Positions 43,355 through 51,521 of a DNA stretch of 64,000 nt are shown here, piece by piece. The notes below the pieces were generated by a model that saw only the letters and a list, made by a program, of their open reading frames with translations, had not been told where the DNA came from and ran no database searches. The first letter of the stretch is position 1. Every line of letters begins with the position of its first letter. The translations under genes and the position numbers were made by a program. The stretch spans positions 186,001-250,000 of the forward strand of contig NZ_SOZE01000003.1 of assembly GCF_004519315.1 (NCBI RefSeq), given 5' to 3'. The stretch is from Mucilaginibacter psychrotolerans (lineage in GTDB: Bacteria > Bacteroidota > Bacteroidia > Sphingobacteriales > Sphingobacteriaceae).

Positions 43355-43588
43355 GTGGAAAACATAGAAGCCAACCCGCAAGTACTTGTGGATATTGTAA
43401 AGACCAAGATGCCTTTTGGCAAGTATAAGGATACACTGATATGCGACATCCCCATCAGCTACCTGGAGTGGATGCAGCGAAAAGGCTTCCCACCGGGCAA
43501 ACTGGGCATGCTGATGAGCACTACCTACGAGATTAAACTGAACGGACTGGATAAGTTACTTTGGATGATAAAGGCTGGTAAGAGATGA
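43355..43588 (+). CDS. DUF3820 family protein
   Basis: 77 residues, GTG start. MPFGKYKDTLICDIPISYLEWMQRKGFPPGKLG is the DUF3820 core (FGKYKG...IPxxYLxWxxxxGFP). A short nucleic-acid-associated family of unclear function, sometimes named putative quorum-sensing-regulated virulence factor; also seen as part of exonuclease-like proteins. Soluble. Between a small hypothetical gene and msrA. Confidence 0.82.
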   Translation: MENIEANPQVLVDIVKTKMPFGKYKDTLICDIPISYLEWMQRKGFPPGKLGMLMSTTYEIKLNGLDKLLWMIKAGKR

Positions 43589-43748
43589 TTAAAGATAAGA
43601 GGGGGAATGTTTTTTTAATCTTTAGTTCCTCCTTTGAGAAGTCAGTAGTTTGTCATAACATACCTAATCTCTATTCTCCGGCCACTAATCTCTAACCGTT
43701 TAGTAAGGATTTTACGTTTATTACTACTAAAGAGGTAAAAAACAACAC

Positions 43749-44393
43749 ATGAAAAAATTAGCATTATATGTAGCATCGGTGGTATTATTCCTGGGATGCG
43801 CAAACGGCCAGCCAAAAGGCATGGCGGTGTTACCAAAACCGGCACCTGGTGAAGCTGTTGCCACATTTGGCGGAGGCTGCTTTTGGGCCATGCAGGAAAA
43901 CATGAGCGAACTGAAAGGCGTAAGCAAAACGGTATCCGGCTATGCTGGTGGCAATACAGTTAACCCTACTTACGAAGAGGTTAGCAGCCGCACAACCAAC
44001 CATGCCGAAACCGTACAGGTGTACTACGACCCTAAGGTAATCAGCTATGCTACACTGGTGGAAGCATTCTTATACTCACACGACCCAACTACGCTTAACC
44101 GCCAGGGACCCGATGAAGGTACTGATTACCGTTCCATCGCATTTTATCGCACAGCGGGTGAAAAGGAAACTATCGACGCAATTATTAAGAAGGTAAATGC
44201 AACCGGCCACTATTCAAACCCAATTGTTACACAGGTGGTGCCGTTTAAGGTATTCTACCCGGCCGAAAAATACCACCAGGGTTATTACCGCATCCACAAG
44301 GAAAACCCTTACATCGGCTCCGTTTCAGAACCCAAGGTGATGAAGATGCGCAAAGCGATGAAAGCGTATTTGAAACCGGAGTTTGCGAAATAA
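43749..44393 (+). CDS. msrA: Lipoprotein-type peptide methionine sulfoxide reductase A
   Basis: 214 residues. Lipobox VLFLGC (Cys18), linker, then MsrA domain: ATFGGGCFWAMQENMSELKGV with the catalytic Cys in GCFW, SGYAGG, HAETVQVYYDP, SHDPTTLNRQGPDEGTDYRS and KYHQGYYR. No other Cys exists in the mature protein beyond the lipid-bound one, so reduction of the sulfenic acid must use an outside thiol. Repairs oxidised Met in envelope proteins. Confidence 0.93.
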   Translation: MKKLALYVASVVLFLGCANGQPKGMAVLPKPAPGEAVATFGGGCFWAMQENMSELKGVSKTVSGYAGGNTVNPTYEEVSSRTTNHAETVQVYYDPKVISYATLVEAFLYSHDPTTLNRQGPDEGTDYRSIAFYRTAGEKETIDAIIKKVNATGHYSNPIVTQVVPFKVFYPAEKYHQGYYRIHKENPYIGSVSEPKVMKMRKAMKAYLKPEFAK

Positions 44394-44505
44394 TGTGCAG
44401 ATTTCAAATGTGCATATTTCAGATAAAAAATGTAAAGGCATAAATCATTCGCATATCTGCACATAAATCGGTGTAATCAATTCTCATCGGTGAAATCATA
44501 ATCAG
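44393..44505. repeat. Word repeats upstream of rnpB (two families)
   Basis: ATGTGCAGATTTCAAATGTG and CATATCTGCACAT words (about 44393-44465) are followed by AATCGGTGTAATCA and CATCGGTGAAATCATAATCA (about 44467-44505). The second family is the same as the one in the permease gaps, here on the opposite strand. Confidence 0.7.
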
Positions 44506-44518
44506 TATCTTTACCCCC

Positions 44519-44893
44519 GCAAAACGTCCTATCGCTGCCTGCGCTTAGCGGGCGGAGGAAAGTCCGGGCAACATAGAGCATCCTGCTTCCTAACGGGAAG
44601 GCGCCCACAGCGGGCGACAGCAAGTGCCACAGAGAATATACCGCCGCGAATTTATTCGGGGTAAGGGTGAAAACGTGAGGTAAGAGCTCACGGCTTTTCC
44701 GGGCGACCGGGATTGCGGTAAACCTCAGGAGTTGAAAAACCAAATAGGTTCTGAAAGCGGAGCTGCTCGCTCCCGCCGCCCTACGGGGCCGTCAGAATGG
44801 GTAGGTTGATTGAACCTGCCGGCAACGGCAGGGCCAGATTAATGATAGGAATTCCCTTACGGGGGAACACAGAACCCGGCTTACAGGTTTGCA
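44519..44893 (+). ncRNA. rnpB: RNase P RNA (bacterial class A)
   Basis: The conserved core GGAGGAAAGTCCGGGC (44552-44570 region, 5' strand of P4) and its partner ACAGAACCCGGCTTA (about 44869-44884) are present, together with the P1 pairing GCAAA.../...TTTGC at the two ends and the AGGTAAGAGCTCAC (P8-P9 region) segment. About 375 nt, a normal size. Catalytic RNA that matures tRNA 5' ends. A TATCTTTA -7-like box at 44506-44513 may be its promoter; a strong terminator follows at 44904. Confidence 0.96.
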
Positions 44894-44903
44894 GCTGATG
44901 AAA

Positions 44904-44929
44904 ATCCCCTCTTCGGAGGGGATTTTTTT
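44904..44929 (+). terminator. Intrinsic terminator of rnpB
   Basis: ATCCCCTC (44904-44911), TTCG loop, GAGGGGAT (44916-44923), then T run to 44929. Confidence 0.95.
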
Positions 44930-44935
44930 GTTAGT

Positions 44936-45050
44936 GGTTGATTGAGTTGCATGGTGAGTGGTTGCCTGTTGTGTCTGCTATGCAGCCCTTGCATAAACCA
45001 CTCACCAAATCAACTACTCACCACTCACTTAATGAACCATTCACCAATAA
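44936..45050. repeat. GGTGAGTGGTT/AACCACTCACC words in inverted arrangement
   Basis: TGGTGAGTGGTT (44952-44963) is the exact complement of AACCACTCACCA (44996-45007), with more CTACTCACCACTCAC words to 45030. Related words occur at 11290-11313 and near 23440-23465. No gene is seen before the ATG at 45122. Confidence 0.65.
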
Positions 45051-45121
45051 ACTGTTTAATATTCTATACAATTTCTATATTAGCCGCAAACATATCTACC
45101 AGAACTACGTTTTAACAACAC

Positions 45122-46498
45122 ATGGCAAAAATTCTAATAATTGATGATGAGCGGTCTATCCGCAACACGTTGCGCGAGATACTGGAATACGAAGACTACG
45201 TTGTAGAAGATGTAGATAATGGCATAGATGGCCTTGAACTTATTCGTAAAAACGACTACGATCTGGTGCTGTGCGATATAAAGATGAACCGTATGGATGG
45301 CATGGAAGTGCTTACCGAGGGTTTAGCCCTGAAACCTGACCTGCCCTTTATCATGATATCGGGCCACGGCACAGTAGAAACCGCCGTAGAAGCCAGCAAA
45401 AAAGGTGCGTTCGATTTTATCTCCAAACCACCAGACCTTAACCGCCTGCTAATCACCGTACGCAACGCTTTAGACCGCGGTAGTTTGGTTGTTGAAACCA
45501 AAGTACTCAAACGCAAGGCATCGAAAGTGCGACCCATCCTGGGCGAATCGCAAGCCATTTTAAAAATAAAAGAAACCATAGATCGTGTGGGCCCTACCGA
45601 TGCCCGAGTATTGATTACCGGCGCCAATGGCGCTGGTAAAGAACTGGTAGCCCGCTGGCTGCACGAAAAATCTAACCGCAGCAATGGCCCCATCATCGAG
45701 GTGAATTGCGCGGCCATTCCATCAGAATTGATAGAAAGCGAGTTGTTCGGCCACGAAAAAGGCTCGTTTACTTCTGCTATCAAACAACGTATCGGTAAAT
45801 TTGAATCGGCCAACGGTGGTACGCTTTTTTTGGATGAAATTGGCGATATGAGCCAAAGCGCACAGGCCAAAGTGTTGCGCGCCTTGCAGGAAAGTAAAAT
45901 AACCCGCGTAGGCGGCGAAAAAGAGATAGACGTGGATGTGCGCGTAGTAGCGGCAACTAATAAAGATTTGTTGAAGGAGATTGAGGCCGGCAACTTCCGA
46001 ATGGACTTGTACCACCGCCTCAGCGTTATCCTGATACACGTACCGCCACTTACCGAACGCCGCGATGATATTGCGCTGCTTACCCAATCGTTTTTGGATG
46101 AAATATGCAATGAATACGGCATGCCTACCAAAAGGATATCTGATGCAGCCCTCGAAGCGCTTAAATCCCTTCCATGGACGGGCAACATCCGCGAGCTTCG
46201 CAACATGGTAGAACGTCTTATTATCCTAAGTGATAAAACCATTACCGATGCTGACGTAAAGGCTTTTGCCAACCCTAGCGCGCCGGTCACTGCAGTGGCT
46301 GCAGCAGCTGCGCCTCAAACAGATTTCGACCAGTTTACCAACTTTCAGGAATATAAGGATTTTGCCGAGCGCGAATACATCAAATTCAAACTCGAAAAAA
46401 ACAACTGGAACGTATCTAAAACTGCCGATGATATCGATATTCAGCGCAGCCACTTGTATAGTAAAATTGAGAAGTTCGGGTTGAAACGAGGAGAATAA
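45122..46498 (+). CDS. Orphan sigma-54-dependent response regulator (NtrC family)
   Basis: 458 residues. Receiver 1-125 with Asp52 and Lys102, AAA+ domain about 138-380 with Walker A GANGAGKE (167-174) and Walker B TLFLDE, then an Ala/Pro-rich linker (PVTAVAAAAAPQ) and Fis-type HTH (NNWNVSKTADDIDIQRSHLYSKI). The sigma-54 loop reads GSFTSA (214-219), different from both GAFTGA and the GAYTDA of the other regulator in this window. No kinase gene adjoins it. Targets unknown. Confidence 0.94.
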   Translation: MAKILIIDDERSIRNTLREILEYEDYVVEDVDNGIDGLELIRKNDYDLVLCDIKMNRMDGMEVLTEGLALKPDLPFIMISGHGTVETAVEASKKGAFDFISKPPDLNRLLITVRNALDRGSLVVETKVLKRKASKVRPILGESQAILKIKETIDRVGPTDARVLITGANGAGKELVARWLHEKSNRSNGPIIEVNCAAIPSELIESELFGHEKGSFTSAIKQRIGKFESANGGTLFLDEIGDMSQSAQAKVLRALQESKITRVGGEKEIDVDVRVVAATNKDLLKEIEAGNFRMDLYHRLSVILIHVPPLTERRDDIALLTQSFLDEICNEYGMPTKRISDAALEALKSLPWTGNIRELRNMVERLIILSDKTITDADVKAFANPSAPVTAVAAAAAPQTDFDQFTNFQEYKDFAEREYIKFKLEKNNWNVSKTADDIDIQRSHLYSKIEKFGLKRGE

Positions 46499-46648
46499 AC
46501 CATGCGCAAAGGATTCTCCGGCTTGCTTTAGTACTGAAAAAAGCGGCCCTTCAAACCCGGTTTATTAGCTAAATAGCCTGTAAAATTATTTTGGCTATTT
46601 GTGCGTAAACAGCAATGTTAGTTCATAGGGGGCGACGTAAAATTTGCA

Positions 46649-47125
46649 ATGAAGAAAATAATCATTTTGTTGTTATTGACGTTTGTTTGTGCCATTCACA
46701 GCCACGCGCAACGAGTTAAATTAATTACTTCCGGGCAGTTAACACGTCGCCTAAGTCAAGGCCATGACACAACCTATATTGTTAACTTTTGGGCAACCTG
46801 GTGCAAGCCTTGTATCAAAGAATTGCCAGTATTTGCGCAAATACAGCAACAGTTATCTGGCAAACCGTTAGAAGTTATTTTTGTTAGTACAGATGATTAT
46901 CATAAGGGACTCAAAAACATAGGCACTTTTGTTGAAAAACATGACCTGGGGGGCGAAATATATCTAATGAATGAACCGCCGGCCATTTATCTGCCTGCGA
47001 TCAATAAAAATTGGACAGGTTCGCTACCGGCAACTTTAGTGGTATGGCCGGGTAAAAGGGAATGGAAATTATATAAAGAAGTACTCACTTATGAGCAGTT
47101 GCTTTCATTGTTAAATGCAGACTAG
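46649..47125 (+). CDS. Exported TlpA-like thiol-disulfide protein
   Basis: 158 residues with signal peptide (MKKIIILLLLTFVCAIHSHA). Thioredoxin-fold active site NFWATWCKPCIKELP (CKPC), VIFVSTDDY and a LPATLVVWPG strand with cis-Pro (GSLPATL). Periplasmic thiol reductase/oxidase of the TlpA/ResA group. It lies 68 bp upstream of the copper-type locus, whose first product has several Cys; keeping Cys pairs or Cu(I) sites reduced is a plausible shared role (inference). Confidence 0.87.
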   Translation: MKKIIILLLLTFVCAIHSHAQRVKLITSGQLTRRLSQGHDTTYIVNFWATWCKPCIKELPVFAQIQQQLSGKPLEVIFVSTDDYHKGLKNIGTFVEKHDLGGEIYLMNEPPAIYLPAINKNWTGSLPATLVVWPGKREWKLYKEVLTYEQLLSLLNAD

Positions 47126-47153
47126 TACTTTCAGTTAATAAAAAATATTCAAC

Positions 47154-47184
47154 TTGCGGCATATTTCATAAAGCCTTATCTTTG
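47154..47184 (+). promoter_or_regulatory. Consensus Bacteroidota promoter directly before gene 47193
   Basis: TTG (47154-47156), 20-nt spacer, TATCTTTG (47177-47184), an exact TAnnTTTG. Start expected near 47190-47192 with the ATG at 47193, so the transcript would have almost no leader. Confidence 0.7.
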
Positions 47185-47192
47185 CAAAAGAT

Positions 47193-47561
47193 ATGCTAAA
47201 ACGGTTAACAGCCTTCTGCCTGCTTGTTTCGTTGATCGGTTCATACTGTTCATCCTACTTTGTTTATGCAGGTTTCGAACTCAACCAAAAGTATATTTCT
47301 AAATCTCTTTGTGTTAATAAATCCAAGCCCTGGATGCATTGTAACGGTCGCTGCTACCTGATGAAAAAGCTTAAGCAGACCGAGGAAAAGGAAAAAAAAG
47401 CAGAACAGCAAGAACAAAAAAGCCGCTACCAGGAAAATCTCCCGGCGGAACCTTTAACGCTTACTTTGCTTACTCAAGTCATCAAAGCTGAATATCCTCC
47501 TTCATTAACACCTGGCATAACAGACCAGCCCTCATCTATTTTTCAGCCTCCACGTGTGTAA
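47193..47561 (+). CDS. Small exported Cys-containing protein of the putative copper locus (122 aa)
   Basis: Signal peptide (MLKRLTAFCLLVSLIGSYCSS) and a mature part with SLCVNKSKPWMHCNGRCYLMKKLKQ, where three Cys and a His are placed as Cys-x9-His-Cys-x3-Cys, followed by a charged Lys/Glu/Gln helix (about 63-83) and a Pro-rich end. I know similar short proteins in Sphingobacteriaceae near metal-handling genes but no defined function. The Cys/His cluster could bind Cu(I) or zinc. It precedes the MbnP/MbnH operon by 175 bp on the same strand with its own promoter. GTGTAAGTAA (47556-47565) over its stop codon is repeated inverted at 47642-47651. Confidence 0.7.
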   Translation: MLKRLTAFCLLVSLIGSYCSSYFVYAGFELNQKYISKSLCVNKSKPWMHCNGRCYLMKKLKQTEEKEKKAEQQEQKSRYQENLPAEPLTLTLLTQVIKAEYPPSLTPGITDQPSSIFQPPRV

Positions 47562-47736
47562 GTAAAATGCGCTATTGATGGTCTGTGTTTTTTGCACGGG
47601 CTGTTTTTCTATGCGTATTTCTATCGTTTATCATTTAACTATTACTTACACGGGTATACCTGTTTGGCGGTACCTTATTTCACTTAACTTAACGTGAAGC
47701 TGCAAAGGCATGCTTCCGCTATTGTATTTATTCATC

Positions 47737-48516
47737 ATGAAAAAAATTTTATCGATCATATCGTTATCGACCATCTTACTTGCTTCTTGCACCAAAAACA
47801 ACGACGTTGAACCAGTAGAAACCTCAGGTAAAACAACTTTAACGCTTGACGCTATTGTTGGCACAACAGATTTTGCTTTAAACAAAGATTTTACCATAGG
47901 TACCAAAACATGGAACTTTACGCAACTACGGTATTGGGTAAGTAATGTAGTTTTGGTTAAGACCGACGGCTCTGAATATGCCGTACCAAATTCTTACTAC
48001 CTGGTAGAAGAAAACAATGCCGCAGAAACCAATAGCGATCATATTTATCCTGCCAACAAGCGCGAAAGCATATCGCTTACAGATATTCCTGCCGGCGACT
48101 ACAAGGCTGTTAAATTTTATGTGGGTGTAGATTCAAAGTATAATGACAACTTAAGCCTGCAGGCAGGTGAGCTAAATCAATTAGATGGTATGACCAACAT
48201 ATCCTGGATGTGGGCAACCTCTTATATTTTCTCATCCCTCAAAGGAAAAATTACAGAAGGTGCAACTACTAAAACATTAGCTGTAGAGACCGGGCTGAAT
48301 GCCAATTATAAAGCGGTAAACCTCAGCCTACCGTCAACATTGCACATTGGTTCAGGCAAAGCAACTACTATATTAGTAAATGCTGATGTTACCAAAATAA
48401 CTGATGGTGTAGATATCATGACCACGCCTACTGTTGGAGCCGCACAAGCAACAGTAATGACTGCTGTAGCATCTAACTATTCGGGCAATGTATTTACAGT
48501 TAAATCGGTTAATTAA
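47737..48516 (+). CDS. MbnP-like lipoprotein, copy 1
   Basis: 259 residues from ATG 47737, which starts a lipoprotein signal (MKKILSIISLSTILLASC, Cys18). The mature part follows the MbnP family (TIGR04052 type, from memory): TLTLDAIVGTTDFAL, WNFTQLRYWVSNVVLVKTDGS, SYYLVEE, SLTDIPAGDYKAVKFYVGVDS, LDGMTNISWMWATSYIFSSLKGK, VNADVTKITDG. In methanotrophs MbnP is a periplasmic copper protein in which a Trp is converted to kynurenine by its di-haem partner MbnH. The WMWATSYIF segment holds candidate Trp residues. Directly followed (5 bp) by the MbnH-like gene. Surface or periplasmic copper binding is inferred. Confidence 0.82.
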   Translation: MKKILSIISLSTILLASCTKNNDVEPVETSGKTTLTLDAIVGTTDFALNKDFTIGTKTWNFTQLRYWVSNVVLVKTDGSEYAVPNSYYLVEENNAAETNSDHIYPANKRESISLTDIPAGDYKAVKFYVGVDSKYNDNLSLQAGELNQLDGMTNISWMWATSYIFSSLKGKITEGATTKTLAVETGLNANYKAVNLSLPSTLHIGSGKATTILVNADVTKITDGVDIMTTPTVGAAQATVMTAVASNYSGNVFTVKSVN

Positions 48517-48521
48517 AAAAC

Positions 48522-49616
48522 ATGAGCAGCGTTGACGCATATCAGCGTTTTACCGCCATGTTGTTGTTATTCGGATCGCTGGCAACCTTCTCCTGTAAAA
48601 AGGGAGAGGTTGCCGGTACTGATCCGGTGGTTGTCCCCCACCCGGTCTCGCTTTCCGTTCCTGCCAATTTTCCGGCGGTAATGAATGATCCGTATAACCC
48701 CTTAACCAGGGAAGGCATTGCATTAGGCAGAATGCTGTTTTATGACACCCGGCTTTCGGGTCTCAACCGGCTCTCCTGTGCCTCTTGCCACCGGCAGGAC
48801 ATTGCTTTCAGCGATGCCGCAGCACTAAACAATATAGGCGAATCTGGAAAGATATTGCCGCGCCATGCACCGGCCCTTATCAACCTGGCCTGGGCAAATA
48901 ATGGATTGTTTTGGGACGGTGGTTCCACCAATCTCGAATCGCAGGCTTTCGGCCCCTTAACCAGTGCAGATGAGATGCACCAGAACCTTACGCTTTTAGA
49001 AGCAGAACTAAAACAAGTACCCGCGTATGTGCAGCAATTTAAATCGGCATTTAACAGCGAAGTAAAATCGGCGGCTATTGTAAAAGCACTTGCACAATTT
49101 GAACGGACGCTGATTTCGGGCAACAGCAGGTATGATCGTTATAGCCGAAAGGAAAGCGGTACAAGCCTAACCACTGAGGAATTACTGGGACTATCGCTCG
49201 TAAAAAGTAAATGCGGCAGCTGCCATGCTGGTGAACTTTTCACTGATAATGGTTATCATAACAATGGCATTGACAATGACTTTACCAATGATGTTTTGGA
49301 AAGGATCCTCATGGGGCGTTTGCGCATTACAAATAACCCGGCCGACCTGGGTAAATTTAAAACTCCCACGCTGCGCAATGTTATGCTGACCGCGCCCTAT
49401 ATGCACGACGGTCGTTTCAAAAACATTGATGAGGTGCTGGCTCATTACCAAAACAACATTAAGGTTTCGCCCACTACCGACGCTCTTCTTTTTCAAAATG
49501 GCAGGCAGGCGGGCATACCCATTTCCGGTAAGGAAATGCAGGCAATTAAAGCTTTTTTAGCGGCATTAACCGACACGGATTTTATAAAGAATCAAAAATT
49601 TAGTAAACCCAACTAA
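48522..49616 (+). CDS. MbnH/MauG-like di-haem cytochrome c peroxidase, copy 1
   Basis: 364 residues, lipoprotein-like signal (Cys25). Two haem c sites, SCASCHRQD (CxxCH 86-90) and KCGSCHAGE (CxxCH 231-235), plus the family's TPTLRNVMLTAPYMHDGRF (Met294 region) mark the bacterial CCP/MauG superfamily. Located between two MbnP-like genes, it most likely works as MbnH, forming a high-valent di-haem state that oxidises a Trp of the neighbour, rather than as a plain peroxidase. Its stop codon overlaps the next ATG (TAATG), so translation is coupled. Confidence 0.87.
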   Translation: MSSVDAYQRFTAMLLLFGSLATFSCKKGEVAGTDPVVVPHPVSLSVPANFPAVMNDPYNPLTREGIALGRMLFYDTRLSGLNRLSCASCHRQDIAFSDAAALNNIGESGKILPRHAPALINLAWANNGLFWDGGSTNLESQAFGPLTSADEMHQNLTLLEAELKQVPAYVQQFKSAFNSEVKSAAIVKALAQFERTLISGNSRYDRYSRKESGTSLTTEELLGLSLVKSKCGSCHAGELFTDNGYHNNGIDNDFTNDVLERILMGRLRITNNPADLGKFKTPTLRNVMLTAPYMHDGRFKNIDEVLAHYQNNIKVSPTTDALLFQNGRQAGIPISGKEMQAIKAFLAALTDTDFIKNQKFSKPN

Positions 49617-50461
49617 TGAAAACACTAAAGAACATATTTTGCCTAAGTAGCATCAGCCTGCTGTTGTTGAGCATCAGCAGTTGTGCTAAAAAATCGGATG
49701 TAACGCCCGAGTACCAGGAAGACAATCTCGCGCCATTCTCGGTTGAGTTCGACAATATTGTAGGCGAGAAAACGCTATCATTTAATAATGCCACCAGCCC
49801 TTATACCAATGCCGTAGGTGAAAAATTTACCGTTTCGCTGGTGCAGTATTTTATCAGTAATATCAAGGTGAGCAAAGCCGATGGTACTACCTATACAGTG
49901 AAACAGGACAGCAGTTATTTCCTTATCAAAGGCGCCGACCGGGCTACCCGCTTTGCCAAGGTAAAAGTGCCTGAAGGCGACTACACAAAACTAACATTTA
50001 CGCTGGGTGTAGACAGCCTGCGCAGCACCATGGATATAAGTAAGCGTACGGGCGTACTGGATCCGGCCGGGGGCATGGAAGATGGTATGTACTGGGGTTG
50101 GAACTCCGGTTATATTTTCTTTAAGATGGAAGGCAGTTCCAGCGTGATCTCAGACGACGTAAATGGTGACCCTACGGGTAAAAAACAGTTTAAATACCAC
50201 ATAGGCGGTTTTGGCGGTTATTCCGCGCCAACCATTAACAATGTTAAAAACATTACAGTGGATCTCACTACGGCAGGTATTGCCAGGGTGCGTAAAGATC
50301 GTCAGAGCAACGTGCACCTGTTTGTAGATCTCATTAAAGTTTTTAACGGTAAGAACAGTTTCAGCATAGCGGCTCACCCTAATGTAATGTTCAGCGATTA
50401 CAGTGTAAACATTGCCACAAACCTCACTGAACTTTTCAAGCATGACCACACCGAAAACTAA
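49616..50461 (+). CDS. MbnP-like lipoprotein, copy 2
   Basis: 281 residues, lipoprotein signal (MKTLKNIFCLSSISLLLLSISSC, Cys23). Same family layout as copy 1: FSVEFDNIVGEKTLSF, FTVSLVQYFISNIKVSKADGT, SYFLIKGAD, VPEGDYTKLTFTLGVDS, DPAGGMEDGMYWGWNSGYIFFKMEGSS, then FKYHIGGFGGYSAPT and VHLFVDLIKVFNG. The WGWNSGYIF block is closer to known MbnP proteins than copy 1's WMWATSYIF. His residues in KYHIGG and HLFVDL are possible copper ligands. The two copies are clearly diverged, arguing for separate jobs rather than recent duplication. Followed at 6 bp by its own di-haem gene. Confidence 0.85.
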   Translation: MKTLKNIFCLSSISLLLLSISSCAKKSDVTPEYQEDNLAPFSVEFDNIVGEKTLSFNNATSPYTNAVGEKFTVSLVQYFISNIKVSKADGTTYTVKQDSSYFLIKGADRATRFAKVKVPEGDYTKLTFTLGVDSLRSTMDISKRTGVLDPAGGMEDGMYWGWNSGYIFFKMEGSSSVISDDVNGDPTGKKQFKYHIGGFGGYSAPTINNVKNITVDLTTAGIARVRKDRQSNVHLFVDLIKVFNGKNSFSIAAHPNVMFSDYSVNIATNLTELFKHDHTEN

Positions 50462-50467
50462 AGAGCG

Positions 50468-51517
50468 ATGAAAAATAAAACTTTTTGGATGGTGATGGGC
50501 GGCTTTTGCCTGTTTTTGTATGCTTGTACAAAGGAAGCGCAGATCAAAGAAACGGTAAGCAACTTTTTGGGGTTTCAAAAACCCGCCAATTTCCCCAGCC
50601 CGGTTTACAAACTGGAGAACAACATGGTAACCGAAGCGGGTTTTCGCCTGGGCAGAAGCTTGTTTTATGAGCCAAGATTGTCGCGTAACAATACCATTTC
50701 TTGTGGGTCCTGTCATATCCAGTCCTCGGCTTTTACGCAACACGGCCATGATGTGAGCCACGGCATTGATGACCGTTTGGGTACACGCAACTCGCCCCCC
50801 ATAATGAATCTTGCCTGGAATAAGGCATTTATGTGGGGCGGCGGAATTTATGACCTCGACTTGCAGCCAATTGCCCCGATTACCACGCATGAAGAAATGG
50901 ATGAGAACCTGGATAACGTAATGACAAAACTCCGCCTCGTAGAAAAATACCCTACTATGTTTAAAGCTGCCTTTGGTACGGAGGAAATTAATACTACCCG
51001 TTTTTTGAAAGCACTCTCGCAATTTATGGTGATGTGTATCAGCGCAAACTCAAAATATGATAAAGTAATGCGCAATGAGGGTGGGCTAAGTTTCACGGCA
51101 GATGAGCAGGCCGGCTATGCGCTGTTCCGTACTAAATGCAGTTCATGCCATCAAGAACCGCTGTTTACAGATGGCACTTTCCGTAACAACGGTTTGGCTC
51201 CATCGCCCATTAAAGACCAGGGGCTGTACACAGCTACACTTCAGGAGAAAGATCGCTATAAATTTAAGGTGCCAAGCCTGCGTAACCTCTCCTACACCGC
51301 ACCGTATATGCACGACGGGCGATTTTTGACGCTAAACGGTGTATTTGACCACTATAATGCTGAGCTACAGCAAACGGTAAACCTCGATCCGTTATTACAA
51401 CAGAACGGGAAATTAGGCATTAGCCTTACTGCCGATGACCGAACCAAACTAACTGCTTTTTTAAAAACCCTGGAAGATGCGGATTTTGTAACCCGTAAGG
51501 ACCTGGCCGAACAATAA
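50468..51517 (+). CDS. MbnH/MauG-like di-haem cytochrome c peroxidase, copy 2
   Basis: 349 residues, lipoprotein signal (FLYAC, Cys20). Haem sites SCGSCHIQSSAF (CxxCH 79-83) and KCSSCHQEPLF (CxxCH 224-228); FKVPSLRNLSYTAPYMHDGRF near the C-terminus. Contains QHGHDVSHGIDDRLGTRNSPPIMNLAW after the first haem, a His-rich loop typical of the group. By position the partner of MbnP copy 2. 4 bp upstream of the outer-membrane barrel gene. Confidence 0.87.
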   Translation: MKNKTFWMVMGGFCLFLYACTKEAQIKETVSNFLGFQKPANFPSPVYKLENNMVTEAGFRLGRSLFYEPRLSRNNTISCGSCHIQSSAFTQHGHDVSHGIDDRLGTRNSPPIMNLAWNKAFMWGGGIYDLDLQPIAPITTHEEMDENLDNVMTKLRLVEKYPTMFKAAFGTEEINTTRFLKALSQFMVMCISANSKYDKVMRNEGGLSFTADEQAGYALFRTKCSSCHQEPLFTDGTFRNNGLAPSPIKDQGLYTATLQEKDRYKFKVPSLRNLSYTAPYMHDGRFLTLNGVFDHYNAELQQTVNLDPLLQQNGKLGISLTADDRTKLTAFLKTLEDADFVTRKDLAEQ

Positions 51518-51521
51518 AACC

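Noticed and set aside
44477..44743. Open reading frame on the minus strand over rnpB.
   Set aside because: It lies within the well-supported RNase P RNA and has no protein features.
47556..47651. GTGTAAGTAA inverted pair around the stop of the small Cys protein as an operator.
   Set aside because: The arms are 76 bp apart with no second copy; too weak for a separate regulatory call.
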